Shown here in pieces: positions 10,093 through 20,817 of a DNA stretch of 64,000 bases. The stretch comes from Diatrype stigma (lineage: Eukaryota; Ascomycota; Sordariomycetes; Xylariales; Diatrypaceae). Below the pieces are notes generated by a model, which worked only from the letters and a program-made list of their open reading frames with translations, searched no databases and had not been told where the DNA came from. A program made the position numbers and the translations under genes. Each line of letters begins with the position of its first letter. The stretch's first letter is position 1. The DNA lies in the NCBI GenBank assembly GCA_022225965.2, contig JAKJXP020000050.1, positions 124,001-188,000 on the forward strand, written 5' to 3'.

Positions 10093-11217
10093 CCGAGGTA
10101 ATGATATTACTCAATATAATCTCACCTTGTGACTTGCACTTGGGAGTCTGGCGAGACGAATCGAAGTACCAGTATCGTGAACAAGGAGATTTCGTTCCGA
10201 GACCGCTTCGCAATGTCCCGCTTAAGAATGCGCTTGCGGCTTACAAGAAAAAATAATATCTGGTGACCGGAAAAAAACAAAAGTGTGAAAAGAAACGTCC
10301 GGACATACCTGACCCCTGGCCAGTATAGCACATGCGGGAGGACCCAGAAAAATTAGGCCAACGGCGGCGAGTGCCTCCATATAGACAAGGGCAAGATCCA
10401 GTCGGGGGCATTTCGCTCTGCTCTGGCTGGCCGACGGGCCAAAAACGCACGGGCCGAAAGTGGTGAGGACTTGGAGTATCGTGAAGTCCGTGCTCTCCGG
10501 TAGTTAGTTCAAGATCAGCGGTGACTGACACATAACCTAAAATTAATGGACGAAGAAAACGTGGACCTGCATTGTACGTAAAATCCGGGGGCGCGCTTCC
10601 GACTGGCATTGGCTCTTTTCCCTCTTCCTCGAGAACCTAGATCGCTCTGGAACGTGGCATAGAACAGGGGGCAAGGGAACGGAGGAGATCGAGTATACCC
10701 AGAAACTTTCCCAGAAGATAGATTTCGTGCCCAAGCATATGGGGAAGAAGAAACTGCACTCCACCCTGGTTGGGTAGGGCAACATGTATATAGGTACAGT
10801 AGGTAGGTAGGTATTTGAGCGTGGCCACGATCACGGGTTCCGTTAACGGAGCTTGCGGGCCAGAACTCAGGCCAGACCCGAACCCCTGGAGCTATCGTGG
10901 ATACTTTCTTGTAGGTAATCTCAGTCCTCCAGCGCATCTGATGTTGGTCTCATGACCAACTTTCACGATGGTGCCGCTTTTTAGGATGGTATATATGGTA
11001 TACGATGGTAATGTGAGAAGGTCGAGAAGAGGGCATATGCCTATGCTAGAACAGGCCTCAACACACTACCTTGAGTGTCCTGTCTCCGATTTGTCGCCAT
11101 ATCATCACTCGAAGATCAGTCTACGCATCTAGTTACACATCTAGCTCTACCAGCCAGCTGATTCTGATATTGTCATTTTCGTATTTGCGTTCCCACCTGG
11201 TCGTCTACAGGCCTAAG
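10093..11217. other. Intergenic DNA before the MFS gene
   Basis: ORFs on the minus strand (10122-10937) show no domain and look like chance. A short TAGGTAGGTAGGTA run is at about 10799-10812, and TATA-like repeats (GGTATATATGG) near 10988 may belong to the promoter of the gene starting at 11218. Confidence 0.45.
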
Positions 11218-12807
11218 ATGGCCGTCATAGAAGTGGCCAAGAAGGAACCCACAGTCTCCGTCACCGCCGTCGACGCCGCCACACCCGATTCTAGCAGCGA
11301 CAGTGCGGTTGCGGTTGTTCACATCGTCGGCGCACCAGCATCACCAAGCCAGGCCCCAACAACAACAATAATAATAACAAGAACCGGCGATGATCAAGAA
11401 GCGGCGCTAGGAGGCAGAGGAGAAGGCTCTAGCGACGACGACGATGACGACGTGCCCGACGGCGGCGCGGTAGCCTGGCGCCAGGTGCTCGCCGGGCACC
11501 TCGGCAACGTGGTGGCGTCGAGCCTGCCGGCCATCTTCGGGATCTTCCAGCTGTACTACACGACGTCGCTGGGGCTGCCGGCGTCGACGGTCTCGTGGAT
11601 CGGGTCGCTGCAGATGTTCGTCAACAACTGCTCGTGCGTGGTGGGGGGCCGGCTCGTGGACGTGGGCCGCGCGCGCGAGTCGGTGCTGGCGGGGTCGGCG
11701 CTCGTGGCGCTCGGCGTCTTCGCCACGAGCCTGGCCGCCACCTACTGGCAGATCCTGCTGGCCCAGGGCGTATGCACCGGCGCCGGCCTGGGCCTGATCT
11801 GGATGCCGTGCACCGCCGTCGTCAGCTCCTACTTCCGCCGCCGCCGCTCGCTGGCCCTGGCCCTGGCGAGCGCCGGCTCCGGAACCGGCAGCATGACCTT
11901 CCCGGTCATCGTCCAGTACCTGATACCCCAGATCGGCTTCGCCTGGGCCGTCCGCTGCCTCGGCCTCGCGGTGCTGGTTACTACCGTGCTCGTCAACCTG
12001 CTTCTGAAGCCGCGCCGGTTGCACGTGGGAGCCGGGAGGTCCAAGACGGCGGCGGCGGCGACAGCGAGGGCGGGGGCAAGGGTGCCCATCATCGATGTAG
12101 CGGCGTTCAATGAGCCGACGTACCTCTTGTTCGCCATCGGCACGTCTCTCCTTTACTGGGCCGTGTACTTTGGCTTCTTCTATGTAAGTTCGAATATCAT
12201 TTCCAATGTTACCCATTGCGAGAACGATGGGGCCCTGCCTTCCGAGAAGGAAAAGAGAAAAGAAGGGTGAACAATGACTGACATATCACAGATGAATACC
12301 TTCGCGATGACGCTCCCCTTCCACGCCTTCACAACGACATCGACCACGTCGCTGCTCCTCGTCACCAACGGCGCCTCGATGCTCTCCCGCATCTTCGTCG
12401 GGTACATGGCGGACAACTGCCTCGGCGCCATGAACGCGTACATCCTGTCCGTCGCGGGGCTGGCCGCGGTGCTCTTCAGCTGGATGGCGGTCGGCTCCGC
12501 GGTGGGGATGTACCTGTGGTCGGCGGCGTTCGGGCTGACCAGCGGCGCGGCGCAGGGCGGGTTCGTCTACGCGCTGGCCAGCATCACGGCCGACCCGCAG
12601 AAGATGGGGACGCGGCTCGGCATGGTCTGCGGCCTGCTCGGGTTCGCGTCGCTGGCGGGCCCGCCGACGGCCGGGGCGATCCTGGACAGCAGCGGCGGCT
12701 GGTACGGGTGGGCGCAGATCTGGGCCGGGGCCGTGGAGATCCTGGCTACGGTGGTGCTGGGGGCTGCGAGGTGGCAGATGGGGGGCCCGTGGTCGGCAAG
12801 GGTCTGA
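11218..12807 (+). CDS. MFS transporter, fungal monocarboxylate-permease type
   Basis: Model: join(11218..12183, 12292..12807), 493 aa, one phase-0 intron with GTAAGT and CACAG ends. The start is the first ATG of the frame; upstream codons are open but lack an ATG. A low-complexity acidic N-tail (poly-Asp) leads into VPDGGAVAW (residues about 79-87), the DGG signature of the fungal MCT-like family (MFS, monocarboxylate porter type). About twelve membrane segments follow, for instance LGNVVASSLPAIFGIFQLYY, and a long cytosolic loop rich in Ala/Arg at mid-protein. The protein should sit in the plasma membrane and move a small organic acid or related solute; the substrate cannot be read from sequence. 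Coding DNA is very GC-rich, unlike the flanks. Confidence 0.9.
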
Positions 12808-13457
12808 CTTTGACGTCTTCCTGATGGATGGATGGATGTGCGTGCGCAGAGCAACGCAGGGATGATGAATAGGCAAGACTGAGTGAGTCTAGCTGGGTTT
12901 GGGTTTGGGATTGGGGATAAGACGACTTGGAATGGGGAATCAAAACCGGGATTGGGACTGGGAATAGTCGCACAGGGACTAAAAAGGGATTGGAAATGTA
13001 CCATGATATTGTGACACGATATAATGAATAATGTTTGGAATTGACCCAAAAATACGCGAAGTAGAGATAGCTATATAGAGTCGGGGAGATTGTAGTTGGG
13101 GTTTACCTTTGAATCAGCATCAGATGAGAGCTTACAGGGGTAATGTTGGGTAATTGTTCATGAAAGACCCCTGCCGCCGAATTGCCCTTCATGGTAAGTC
13201 GAGGGGGTTGTCCTACCTTCTCATTGGTCCACTGTGCAATCTACCAGCAAGCACCCGGGCAGCCGGGATTACCTACCTCGCTAAGAAGTAGCTAAACCTT
13301 GCCCTACATACTGCAGGTGTATGTCGCTGTATTACCTTCAGATGATACCGTAGCCGGTACAACGACTAGCGAGAAGGGGATTCAGACAAGAGTTATGAAT
13401 TAGGTAGAATAGGCTCGCAGATTATATACACTGGCCAGCATCTGAGCCCGATGTAGT
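12808..13457. other. Intergenic DNA between convergent genes
   Basis: 3' flanks of the MFS gene and of the minus-strand ABM gene. A degenerate GGGATTGGGA repeat is at about 12895-12965. No gene seen. Confidence 0.5.
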
Positions 13458-13954
13458 TTACTGCGGAACTACCACATCCTTGCTCGTATCGAGCTCCTCG
13501 TGCCTCCTCAGGTCCATCGGCTTGGCCAGCAGGGGTATGACGTAGCTGCACATTGCAGGTTAGAACAGAACATTGGCTTTCCTTATATGCCTAACAAAAT
13601 CATCAATCAGGGCATTACGGAATCATGGTACGTACGGGTCGAAAGTCTTCCAGTACGGGTTCTCTAGATGGTACTTTTGGCTCTACAGACGCGGTCTATT
13701 GTCAGCTTGGAATGGCCACGCAGGCAAGTACTTAGGTAACTAGCGATGGCCCGCCGTCCACTCACCGATTCATTCTCGAACCGTTCCACGATGGTGAAAG
13801 CGCGGGGGTCATGAACATCTTGCATGACCAGCCAGTCGATAGTCTCCTTGTCCTGGCGGTAGATGCGAGCAGCCTCGATGAGCTTCAGCTTGAGCTTCTC
13901 GATCGACTCGGCGTCGTCGTTGGCGTACAAGTGGACACTGAGCGTATAAACCAT
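13458..13954 (-). CDS. ABM-domain (antibiotic biosynthesis monooxygenase-like) small protein
   Basis: Model: complement(join(13458..13545, 13636..13682, 13766..13954)), 107 aa. Both introns are GT-AG and phases close. The protein begins MVYTLSVHLYANDDAESIEK; an ATG 13 codons further upstream in frame (13993) would give a longer, less family-like N-terminus. It has the ABM pattern: an N-terminal beta strand, a helix with KLKLKLIEAARIYRQDKETI, then WLVMQDVHDPRAFTIVERFE and the spliced SQKYHLENPYWKTFDPYVIP, where the family has a conserved His/Asn-Pro-Tyr segment. ABM proteins are dimeric ferredoxin-like folds that act as cofactor-free monooxygenases or heme/aromatic-degrading enzymes. No signal peptide is seen. 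The substrate is unknown; neighbouring genes do not define a cluster. Confidence 0.8.
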
Positions 13955-14818
13955 CTTGGATGGTAGGATTATCGAGCGGATCGGGAGTGCCAAGAAAAGA
14001 GCTGTGTTTGGAATTCAATTCAACCGAGTAATGCTCAGCAGTGGACAGACTGTGCTGATGGTGAAGATGAAGATGATGTATGTAATGTAAGTAATTGAGG
14101 GGTAGTTCGTGAGATATTTCTGATGGGTCTCCAGTCTCCTTACCTAATGTGGGCCAATCGTGACACTAGGCATGTAGGTAATCGGTCACTACGTACCACT
14201 TAAGTGTATTAAGTGTGCAGCTAATCATTAGCAACATGCTCTCTGTGGTCCTATATATGGGCCCTGTGAGCTTAAAGGAACCTCAGTTCATCGTGATTGC
14301 GTGGGCTGCCTGGTCTACAGGTATGTACACAAAGTAAAGTAGCTTAGTAGCCCCTGAAGAAGTGGTGGTTAAGGGGTTATAGTTACCCCAGTCCCCACAC
14401 TGGAAATATACTGCCGTCGGCATTCTGCTGTCTGGCTTCGGCTACTTAGTATACATGTAATCAAAGCACTTCTCATTATAGAGCGTCCAAACCAATAGAA
14501 TTATTGTTATCATTGCCATTTTCTTGATTTCCAGGGTTACGGATTACCATTGCATAACGTCATCGTGCAACATCCCGAGGTCTCAAAGAAAGAACTACCT
14601 ACCTATCAGTCGCAGTTTCTTGTTCACCCGTAATATTCTATCAATAAAGGGGCTATGACATACTTGGGGGAGGTAGCCCAAGGTTGGCGAGCTGCTACCG
14701 CTTGATTCGGCGCAACCAACCTCGAAGCAGCCCGAATTAGGAGCAGCTCCAACGTTGAATCGTTAAGTTTATACTGTTTCAAGATTTCTTACCGCCAACA
14801 ATACTACGGCATGAGTTT
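13955..14818. other. Intergenic region between divergent ABM and aquaporin genes
   Basis: This is the probable shared upstream region of the ABM gene (minus) and the aquaporin gene (plus). It contains CTACCTACCTA at about 14598 and scattered TAGGTA words. No gene or RNA was recognised. Confidence 0.5.
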
Positions 14819-16046
14819 ATGACTATGGGCGACACACCTACCACATCCGCGAACCCCAACTTCCGCGGCACGGCGTTCCGCGGCTCGTTCGCGCCGATCG
14901 CCCAGAAGAGAAAAGAGATACCCAATGCGCCGTGGTACAGGAGGAGGGGATACTTCACCGATGGGTGGCTCGATACCCATATATGGCGGGCAGGCGTAAA
15001 GTAACCCCCTTTTCCCCACGTTGAACAAAACGTCGCACCGAAGGGAGTGGGGAGGGCTGATGAAAATACCTTGCCTACCTACCAGATTATCGAAGGCGTT
15101 GGAACGTTCTGCATCGTTTACCTCATCGCCCAGTTCGGCATGTCGATCATGAACTACGGGACGGCGGCGACGGGGGCCTACATCGGCATCTTCTGCTGGG
15201 CGATGCTGACTGTGATGGTCTACTGCTTGGCCCCGGTGTCTGGTGCGCACATGAACTGCATGGTCACGTTCACGACGATCATCTGCGGGCTCTGCCCGCT
15301 CGCCCGCGGCGTCATATACATGTTGTTCCAGTTGGCTGGGGCCAGTCTCGCAGGGGGGTTCTTGCTCGCGTCATGGGGCATCGAGAGAACGTTGCAGTAC
15401 GTCTCCCGGCTGTTCTACATAACCGCAGCATTGGGCCTGAAGGCTAATCTAGCTTTCGTTAGGTACAATGGGACCGGCTGTTTTTTCGATCCTTCCGTCT
15501 TGACAATTAGCCAGGTTCTTGCTATGGAGATCGCTGCCGACTTCATCATACTGTAAGAGAATGCATACACGTTATCAGAGACTTCAACCATTGAACTCAT
15601 TACAGCTTCCTCCTCTTCGGAGTCGGTCTGGACCCTCGGCAATCCCACGTGTTCGGACCACACCTTGGACCACCTCTTGTCGGTCTTTGCTTTGGTATGG
15701 TGGCATTCGTGAACTCTGCTACCGCCGTGGGATACGCCGGTGCAAGTATGAACCCAGCCAAATGCTTCGGCTTTGCCATTGCAACCAGAAACTTCTCCAG
15801 TAAGCAAATGGTGCTAGGGACGAGATAGAGAGGCGCATTCGCTAAGGAAGTATATAGCCCAATGGATCTGGTGGGTTGGTGGGGTGAGTCTTGTCTTGTC
15901 ATCTAGGTGTCAATTGTGAGGTGAATCGATGCTGATTCATATATCAGCTCGTGGGCGGTCTTTTGCAAGCCCTCTTGTACAACCTCAACCCACCATGGGT
16001 CGTTCCAGATGATACGATACCCGGTGGAAGGCCAAGAGTGGGATAA
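14819..16046 (+). CDS. Aquaporin/MIP family channel with altered NPA region
   Basis: Model: join(14819..14995, 15086..15396, 15463..15552, 15606..15799, 15858..15883, 15948..16046), 298 aa. Six exons, including a 26-nt exon 5, with all phases closing and GT-AG introns. Landmarks are IIEGVGTFCIVYLIAQFG (first membrane helix after an about 59-residue hydrophilic N-tail), SGAHMNCMVTF (first half-helix), GTGCFFDPS, GPHLGPPLVGLCFGM and GASMNPAKCFGFAIA (second half-helix), then WIWWVGGLVGGLLQALLYN (last helix). The family normally has two NPA motifs; here the first is NCM (residues 116-118) and the second is NPA (242-244). The Arg that follows the second NPA in nearly all MIPs is Lys245. Overall length and topology are intact, so it is probably expressed, but conductance for water or glycerol is uncertain. 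Confidence 0.85.
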
Positions 16047-17327
16047 GATCTCGAACCGTTCAATCATTTCGATCCCGTAACACCACGAAGTTGGTATGAG
16101 AATACGGAAGAGGAATCTTGATTTCAATGGCATTGTAAACCTGGCCCCCGGAGGCACAGATGGACTGCTTTTTTGGGCGGTGCATTGGAGGGAGTAACGC
16201 TATATTGGACATTCATCATTGTGGTCAGGGTATCAGAGTAACAGAAGAACTAGCAGAACCCTGGTATCCCGGGAAGGAAGCCGGTCAGAAATCAAGTGTC
16301 TCATGGGCATTCATGACATCCAGTCGTTGCTCGGTCATGTGGAACAATTTCTGTATTGGACTGGAATGTATCGGTGCTGTTTTGACGTGTCTCGGTTGTC
16401 GGTGGTCTGGTCCCGTCTCTGCCAATATTCACCGATGGTATACATCTATGGCTTAGGGCTGAATGGTCTAGGTCACATAACTCTCTTGAACATTTGTTAC
16501 TTGGTTACCTTAGTTGGAATGCTAGACTTTGTTCTTCTTCAATGCAAACCACCATGGAAATCACTGTTTCTTCCCTTTGATGACATCAGCTATAGGCTTC
16601 CCCCCTGCGAAAAGGGATGTAATGCAGGAAGGATATGGTCAGTCAATGGTTGGTTAACTGGTAGTAGAAGCTACCACTTGTACTTGTTGCCGTTACTTGG
16701 AACGCGATGATCTGCTTATTGCACTTTCCTAACCTCTTCTTTTGACCGAAGAATATAGGGCAGTCTCACCCCTACTATATCTAAGACCTAACCACGCGCC
16801 GACAAAAAAGCCCACCGTAGTCACCTTTTCTGGGTAGTGTAGCCTACTAGGAGGGCCTCGCCAGTTCTGTTTCTTGTTCCTGAGTCAACACCGTGATCGA
16901 CAAAAAAAAACCCACAGGGATGGTACAGTCGCTTTATTCCTCGCATATTCACTAGACACTCGAGAGGTTAGTGATCTCACCTAGTTTTAGCATTCGGGTT
17001 CTTACTTGCGCCACGTCCCAAAGTCTTGGATCCAGCCATGGCCCATGGCACAAGATGGTGTCATTCCCGAAGGTCAGACCAGACACGATGGTCGTACCTA
17101 CGAGTCCCAGACAAGGGAGTAAAGCCAGCATCTAGACCAGATGGGGCTGGAGAAGTAATCGACTGACTGACAGCATGAGTAAAGGCTGGAGGGGAGGAGC
17201 ATCCTAGAATGACTATATAAATACCATCTCCGACAACCCAAGAGATTTCCCTTCCCACTTCTCGGTAGCCAGTACCATCACTGCAGTCAGTACCGAACCA
17301 TACAACTCCCTACCCTAGACCCTACCA
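16047..17327. other. Intergenic DNA, 3' flank of aquaporin and promoter of WSC gene
   Basis: ORFs at about 16160-16710 have no domain or splice support. Two short A-runs (about 16803 and 16902) are present. The WSC promoter with a TATA box lies at the right end. Confidence 0.5.
17214..17223 (+). promoter_or_regulatory. TATA box of the WSC gene
   Basis: TATATAAATA lies 105-114 bases upstream of the ATG at 17328, with a pyrimidine/CA-rich leader between, as in strongly expressed fungal genes. Confidence 0.6.
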
Positions 17328-18704
17328 ATGGCTCCCATCCGCTTCACGCTCAGGGCTCTGTCCCTCCTCTGCCTCGCCCTCACCGGCAGCGCATCCCCCC
17401 ACCAGCACCTCCACCGGCGGCAAAGCGGCAGCCCACCCAGCGTCCGCCAGGGCTGCTACGTCGACAACACCGGCGGCCAGCGCGCGCTCAGCGCCGACAG
17501 CACCGGGTCCAACACCATGACGGTGCAGCAGTGCAGCGTCTTCTGCCGGCGCCACCCGCTGTTCGGGCTCGAGTACGGCCGCGAGTGCTGGTGCGGCGAC
17601 GCCCTGGGCTCGCAGAGCCGCCTCGCGCCCGACAGCGAGTGCTCCTTCCCGTGCGCCGGCGACCCCGCGCAGAAGTGCGGCGCGGGCAACCGCCTCGACG
17701 TGTACCAGAACGGGGCGTACGCGCCGCGCACGCCGGCGACCAACATCCCCGGCGGCGCGCGCTACCTGGGGTGCTACGTCGACAACGGCGCGCCGCACCC
17801 GCTGCCGAGCGCCATCGTCAGCCGGACCGACATGACGGGGGCGCGGTGCGCGCAGAACTGCGCGGGCTACCGCTACTTCGGCACCGAGTACGGGCAGGAG
17901 TGCTACTGCGGCGACGCGGCGCCCGCGTCGGCCACCCGCGTGTCCGACTCGGAGTGCTCGCTGCCCTGCGCGGGCAACGACGACGAGCTCTGCGGCGCCG
18001 GCCAGCGCCTGACCGTGTACGAGCGCCCGCGGAACCCCCCCACCGTCGCCGACTTCGCCTACTACGGCTGCCACGGCGACTCGACGGCCCGGCGCGCCCT
18101 GCGCGGCCCGCAGGCCAACCGCCCCGACATGACCCTCGAGACGTGCGCCGCGCTCTGCGCCCAGTACGCCTGGTTCGGCGTCGAGGACGGGTCGCAGTGC
18201 TTCTGCGGCGCGAGCCTGGACCCGGGCTCGGCCGCGGTGCCCGACGGCGAGTGCAACGCCCCGTGCGGCGGGAATAGCCTCGAGCTCTGCGGCGCGGCCA
18301 ACCGCCTCAGCGTCTACAGGAACGAGGGACGCGCCGCCGCCCCGCCGCGCAACAAGGCCGTCGTTGCGGGTGCGAGCGCGAGCAATACGACGTTCGAATA
18401 CGTGTCCTGCTGGACGGACCTGGTGGCGTCGCGCGCGCTCGGAGAGGAGCCCATCGCGGCGGACGATATGACGGTCGAAAAGTGCGCGGGTATCTGCGGC
18501 AGTGGCGCCGGCTCGGGCGCGGCTGGGGGCGGGCGCGCGGCCTACTCGTTCTTCGGCGTGGAGTTTGTGACGCAGTGCTTCTGTGGGAATACGTTGGGAG
18601 GGAGTGCCGCACCCGAGGCGGACTGCAGTTATGTGTGTGGCGGCGATGGGTCGGAGTGGTGCGGCGCGGCGGAGCGGATGAACTTGTATCGGAGGATGGC
18701 TTGA
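17328..18704 (+). CDS. Secreted four-WSC-domain protein
   Basis: Single exon, 458 aa. It starts with a clear signal peptide (ALSLLCLALTGSASP) and then a short His/Arg-rich segment with HRRQ, possibly a Kex2-like processing site. Four cysteine-rich WSC domains follow at roughly residues 40-125, 145-230, 250-330 and 350-455. Each has the family pattern GCYVDN...M T..C...C..YRYFG.EYG.ECYCG......S....C...C.G....CGA..RL.VY. WSC domains bind cell-wall or extracellular glycans, so the product is likely an extracellular or wall-associated carbohydrate-binding protein. No transmembrane segment or GPI signal is seen, unlike yeast Wsc sensors. Coding DNA is about 70% GC and rich in NNC/NNG codons, much more than the flanks. 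Internal repeats suggest domain duplication. Confidence 0.9.
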   Translation: MAPIRFTLRALSLLCLALTGSASPHQHLHRRQSGSPPSVRQGCYVDNTGGQRALSADSTGSNTMTVQQCSVFCRRHPLFGLEYGRECWCGDALGSQSRLAPDSECSFPCAGDPAQKCGAGNRLDVYQNGAYAPRTPATNIPGGARYLGCYVDNGAPHPLPSAIVSRTDMTGARCAQNCAGYRYFGTEYGQECYCGDAAPASATRVSDSECSLPCAGNDDELCGAGQRLTVYERPRNPPTVADFAYYGCHGDSTARRALRGPQANRPDMTLETCAALCAQYAWFGVEDGSQCFCGASLDPGSAAVPDGECNAPCGGNSLELCGAANRLSVYRNEGRAAAPPRNKAVVAGASASNTTFEYVSCWTDLVASRALGEEPIAADDMTVEKCAGICGSGAGSGAAGGGRAAYSFFGVEFVTQCFCGNTLGGSAAPEADCSYVCGGDGSEWCGAAERMNLYRRMA

Positions 18705-19796
18705 TCGAGTACCTAATAATGACCTCGGGGGGTCCTCGGGTCACTGCGTTCAGCGTCGCTCAAGCCTTATTCGATCAAAGAGATTATGTTAAGTTTAACG
18801 AACTATGAATCAACTATATGTTAGCTTTTTAGAAAGAATTTTAACCATCGGCTCGCTAATATATATCTTGAAGTATTTGCGTAATCTTTCGGAAAGAGCG
18901 ATACTTCAGCGACGGTTTAGTGGACACAGCAAGTCTGCCCAAGAGAAAGAAAGATGTTGATGGATGTTTTGTTTTGGTCTGGTATGTCGACAGGCAGGTA
19001 CGTCAAGGCGTTGTTATCGAAGAAGGTAATGTACAAGGAGCGGGAGCTCCGGAGGAGTCGAAGGGCTGATGCCAAGCACCAGGTGGACCAAGCCATGCCC
19101 AAGAACCAGGTGCAAGTCACACCTGATAATGAACTCGATAGTATACAGAAGTCCATTCTCGAAACCAAACCAGGGATCAGCCGTATCGAGTCTTGACGAT
19201 CAGATTTCCAAACCCAATCCAGATTCGGATGCGAGTTGAGAAAGGGATCTCGCAGAGTACTTCGCCAGTGACCCAAGATCATATGTATGTGGCACCCCCA
19301 ACCAATGGTTCAGTAGCAGATCTAGAAGCATATCAAGACTTTAAACCTGGAGATAGCAGTGTGTCCATATGTACGCTTTAAGCCCATATAGTAATTCAGT
19401 AGGGTGCCACTGGAGTATCAAATCTGTAGGCTAGAAGAACATATGTACATGGTTTAGTGGCTTTGAAATGGTAGATCGTGGCTGAAATGTTTCATGAAAG
19501 GCTTCAGGGCAACTGTTTGGATGACGCTGTGAGGAAATTCGGTAAAACATCGCTGCTTGCTGATGTCGACTAGTAGGTGTTTTCGCGATGATTCCGTGGT
19601 AGACAGAAAAGAGGGCAGACGGACTCCACAGAGAAGATGGCATCAAACACACAGTACCAGTACAGTACCAGGGTACCCAGGCGTTGCTGGAACTTTGTCA
19701 ACCTACTTGCCATAACAGTTAACCAGTAAAGGAGGACAAGACTATGTAGGGTATGGGCACAAAAGGGGAATTTCAAAAATATAAAAAGAAATTATT
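18705..19796. other. Intergenic DNA, no supported gene
   Basis: Short overlapping ORFs on both strands at 18917-19381 lack recognisable domains. Nothing else is recognised before the tRNA-like unit. Confidence 0.45.
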
Positions 19797-19908
19797 GCCC
19801 AGCCTCGGAGTCGAACCGAGCCCTTCTACTGCGTATTCTGGGTTTCACGTTCACACAGACGTATGAACTACGGAGATCCTGAGAAATGCACCTTTACACC
19901 AGCTGGGC
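19797..19908 (-). ncRNA. tRNA-like Pol III unit 2
   Basis: On the minus strand this 112-nt unit starts GCCCAGC and ends GCTGGGC (perfect 7-bp acceptor stem). It has a box A-like TGGTGTAAAGG, a perfect box B GGTTCGACTCC inside a 5-bp T-stem (CTCGG/CCGAG), and a TTTTT run about 15 nt downstream. The middle does not give a clean anticodon arm without a long insertion. It resembles the unit at 8882-9000 in plan, in the T-arm, in a shared TAGTTCA word and in the AT-rich 3' flank, so the two look like members of one family. It may be a tRNA gene with an intron, a pseudogene or a SINE. Confidence 0.5.
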
Positions 19909-20444
19909 TTTCTTGTACTGGTAATTGCCTCTTATTTTGTATTTAAGGCCACCCACCCCCAGATAGCTAAGCGCAATTCCTGTGGCCCAAGCGGTAAAGG
20001 TCACTCACGCTAAACCTTTCCTTCTCCCTCCCCTTGTTATACACCACTGTTATTTCCATTCTTGGACCTGCTGCTGAAGATAATATCGTTCGAAGTTTCA
20101 TACCCGTCCAGCCAGCTTGTACTGCCATCCTACCTCTTTTCCATGAGACCTAGTTACATAGATCTATCTACTTTGTAACCCAGACTCTTGTTGGTGTTTT
20201 GAAAGAAAAGGTATTCATCTTACTAGTACCTGGGTATGCACATGTTCCTAGCACAGAGGTCACTTGCTGTGGTATGTACCTACATGTTGTAGGATTACCC
20301 ATGGTAGCCAAGTGGTAATGCCTTGGGTATCATACCAGTTCTATTTGTACATGTAGAGATGGTTCTATTCTATTTCCTTCCGGTCATTAGGTCAATATCT
20401 TGACACGTTATTGAAAAATGTCATCATGGGCCTGCCTTTGTAAG
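19909..20444. other. Intergenic DNA with tRNA-half-like fragments
   Basis: Around 19981-20017 (TGGCCCAAGCGGTAAAGG) and 20297-20340 (GGTAGCCAAGTGGTAATGCC) there are sequences like the D-arm/box A half of tRNAs, without a complete T-arm. No gene was seen. Confidence 0.35.
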
Positions 20445-20817
20445 CAGGGTGTCAAGCATGGATGCAGACCTTGGATCTTGTGGAGTGGCGTTGGGCAATT
20501 GCAACCAGATTCCAGTGGAGTTGCACTTGGTTGTCATGTCTAAGATGGGGTAAAGTTAGGGTTCATATAAGCATCATGACATATATTTTTTGTGTTTATC
20601 TGACAGCGTTTCGAAGCTTATTCCAATCTTGTTTGTCTTGCCTATTCATCCGACTTATATTCATCTAATCGACGGATACTTGCTCACCTATGTAAATGAC
20701 TCCTTATTTCCGACCCTTGTTAGTATAGGGGTATATACTAGCCGCAAATCACCAGCCACTGTAACCTGTCACACGATTTGCGCAACAAGGAAAAGTTTCG
20801 TGGACTGCGTTGCAAGT
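20445..20817. mobile_element. Truncated third copy of the hAT MITE family
   Basis: It begins with CAGGGTGTCAAGC, the same terminus as the element at 8095, and follows the reverse complement of that element through landmarks CAATTGCAACCAGATT, TTTATCTGACAGCG, GTATATACTAGCC, CAGCCACTGTAACCTG and GACTGCGTTGCAAG. The right end is missing (about 375 bp remain) and the G-rich minisatellite is absent. No target duplication was found. Confidence 0.65.

Noticed and set aside
10122..10937. Overlapping minus-strand ORFs
   Set aside because: No domain, no splice sites, Cys/Ser/Tyr-rich random-like composition.
11407..12216. Long minus-strand ORF opposite the MFS gene
   Set aside because: Arg/Gly/Pro-rich shadow of a GC-rich gene without domain features. 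Similar shadows oppose the WSC, isomerase and NADH dehydrogenase genes.
16160..16710. Plus-strand ORF downstream of the aquaporin
   Set aside because: No recognised motif; likely 3' untranslated or intergenic sequence.
11218..18704. Secondary-metabolite cluster
   Set aside because: A transporter and an ABM protein are adjacent, but no PKS, NRPS, terpene synthase or pathway regulator is present.
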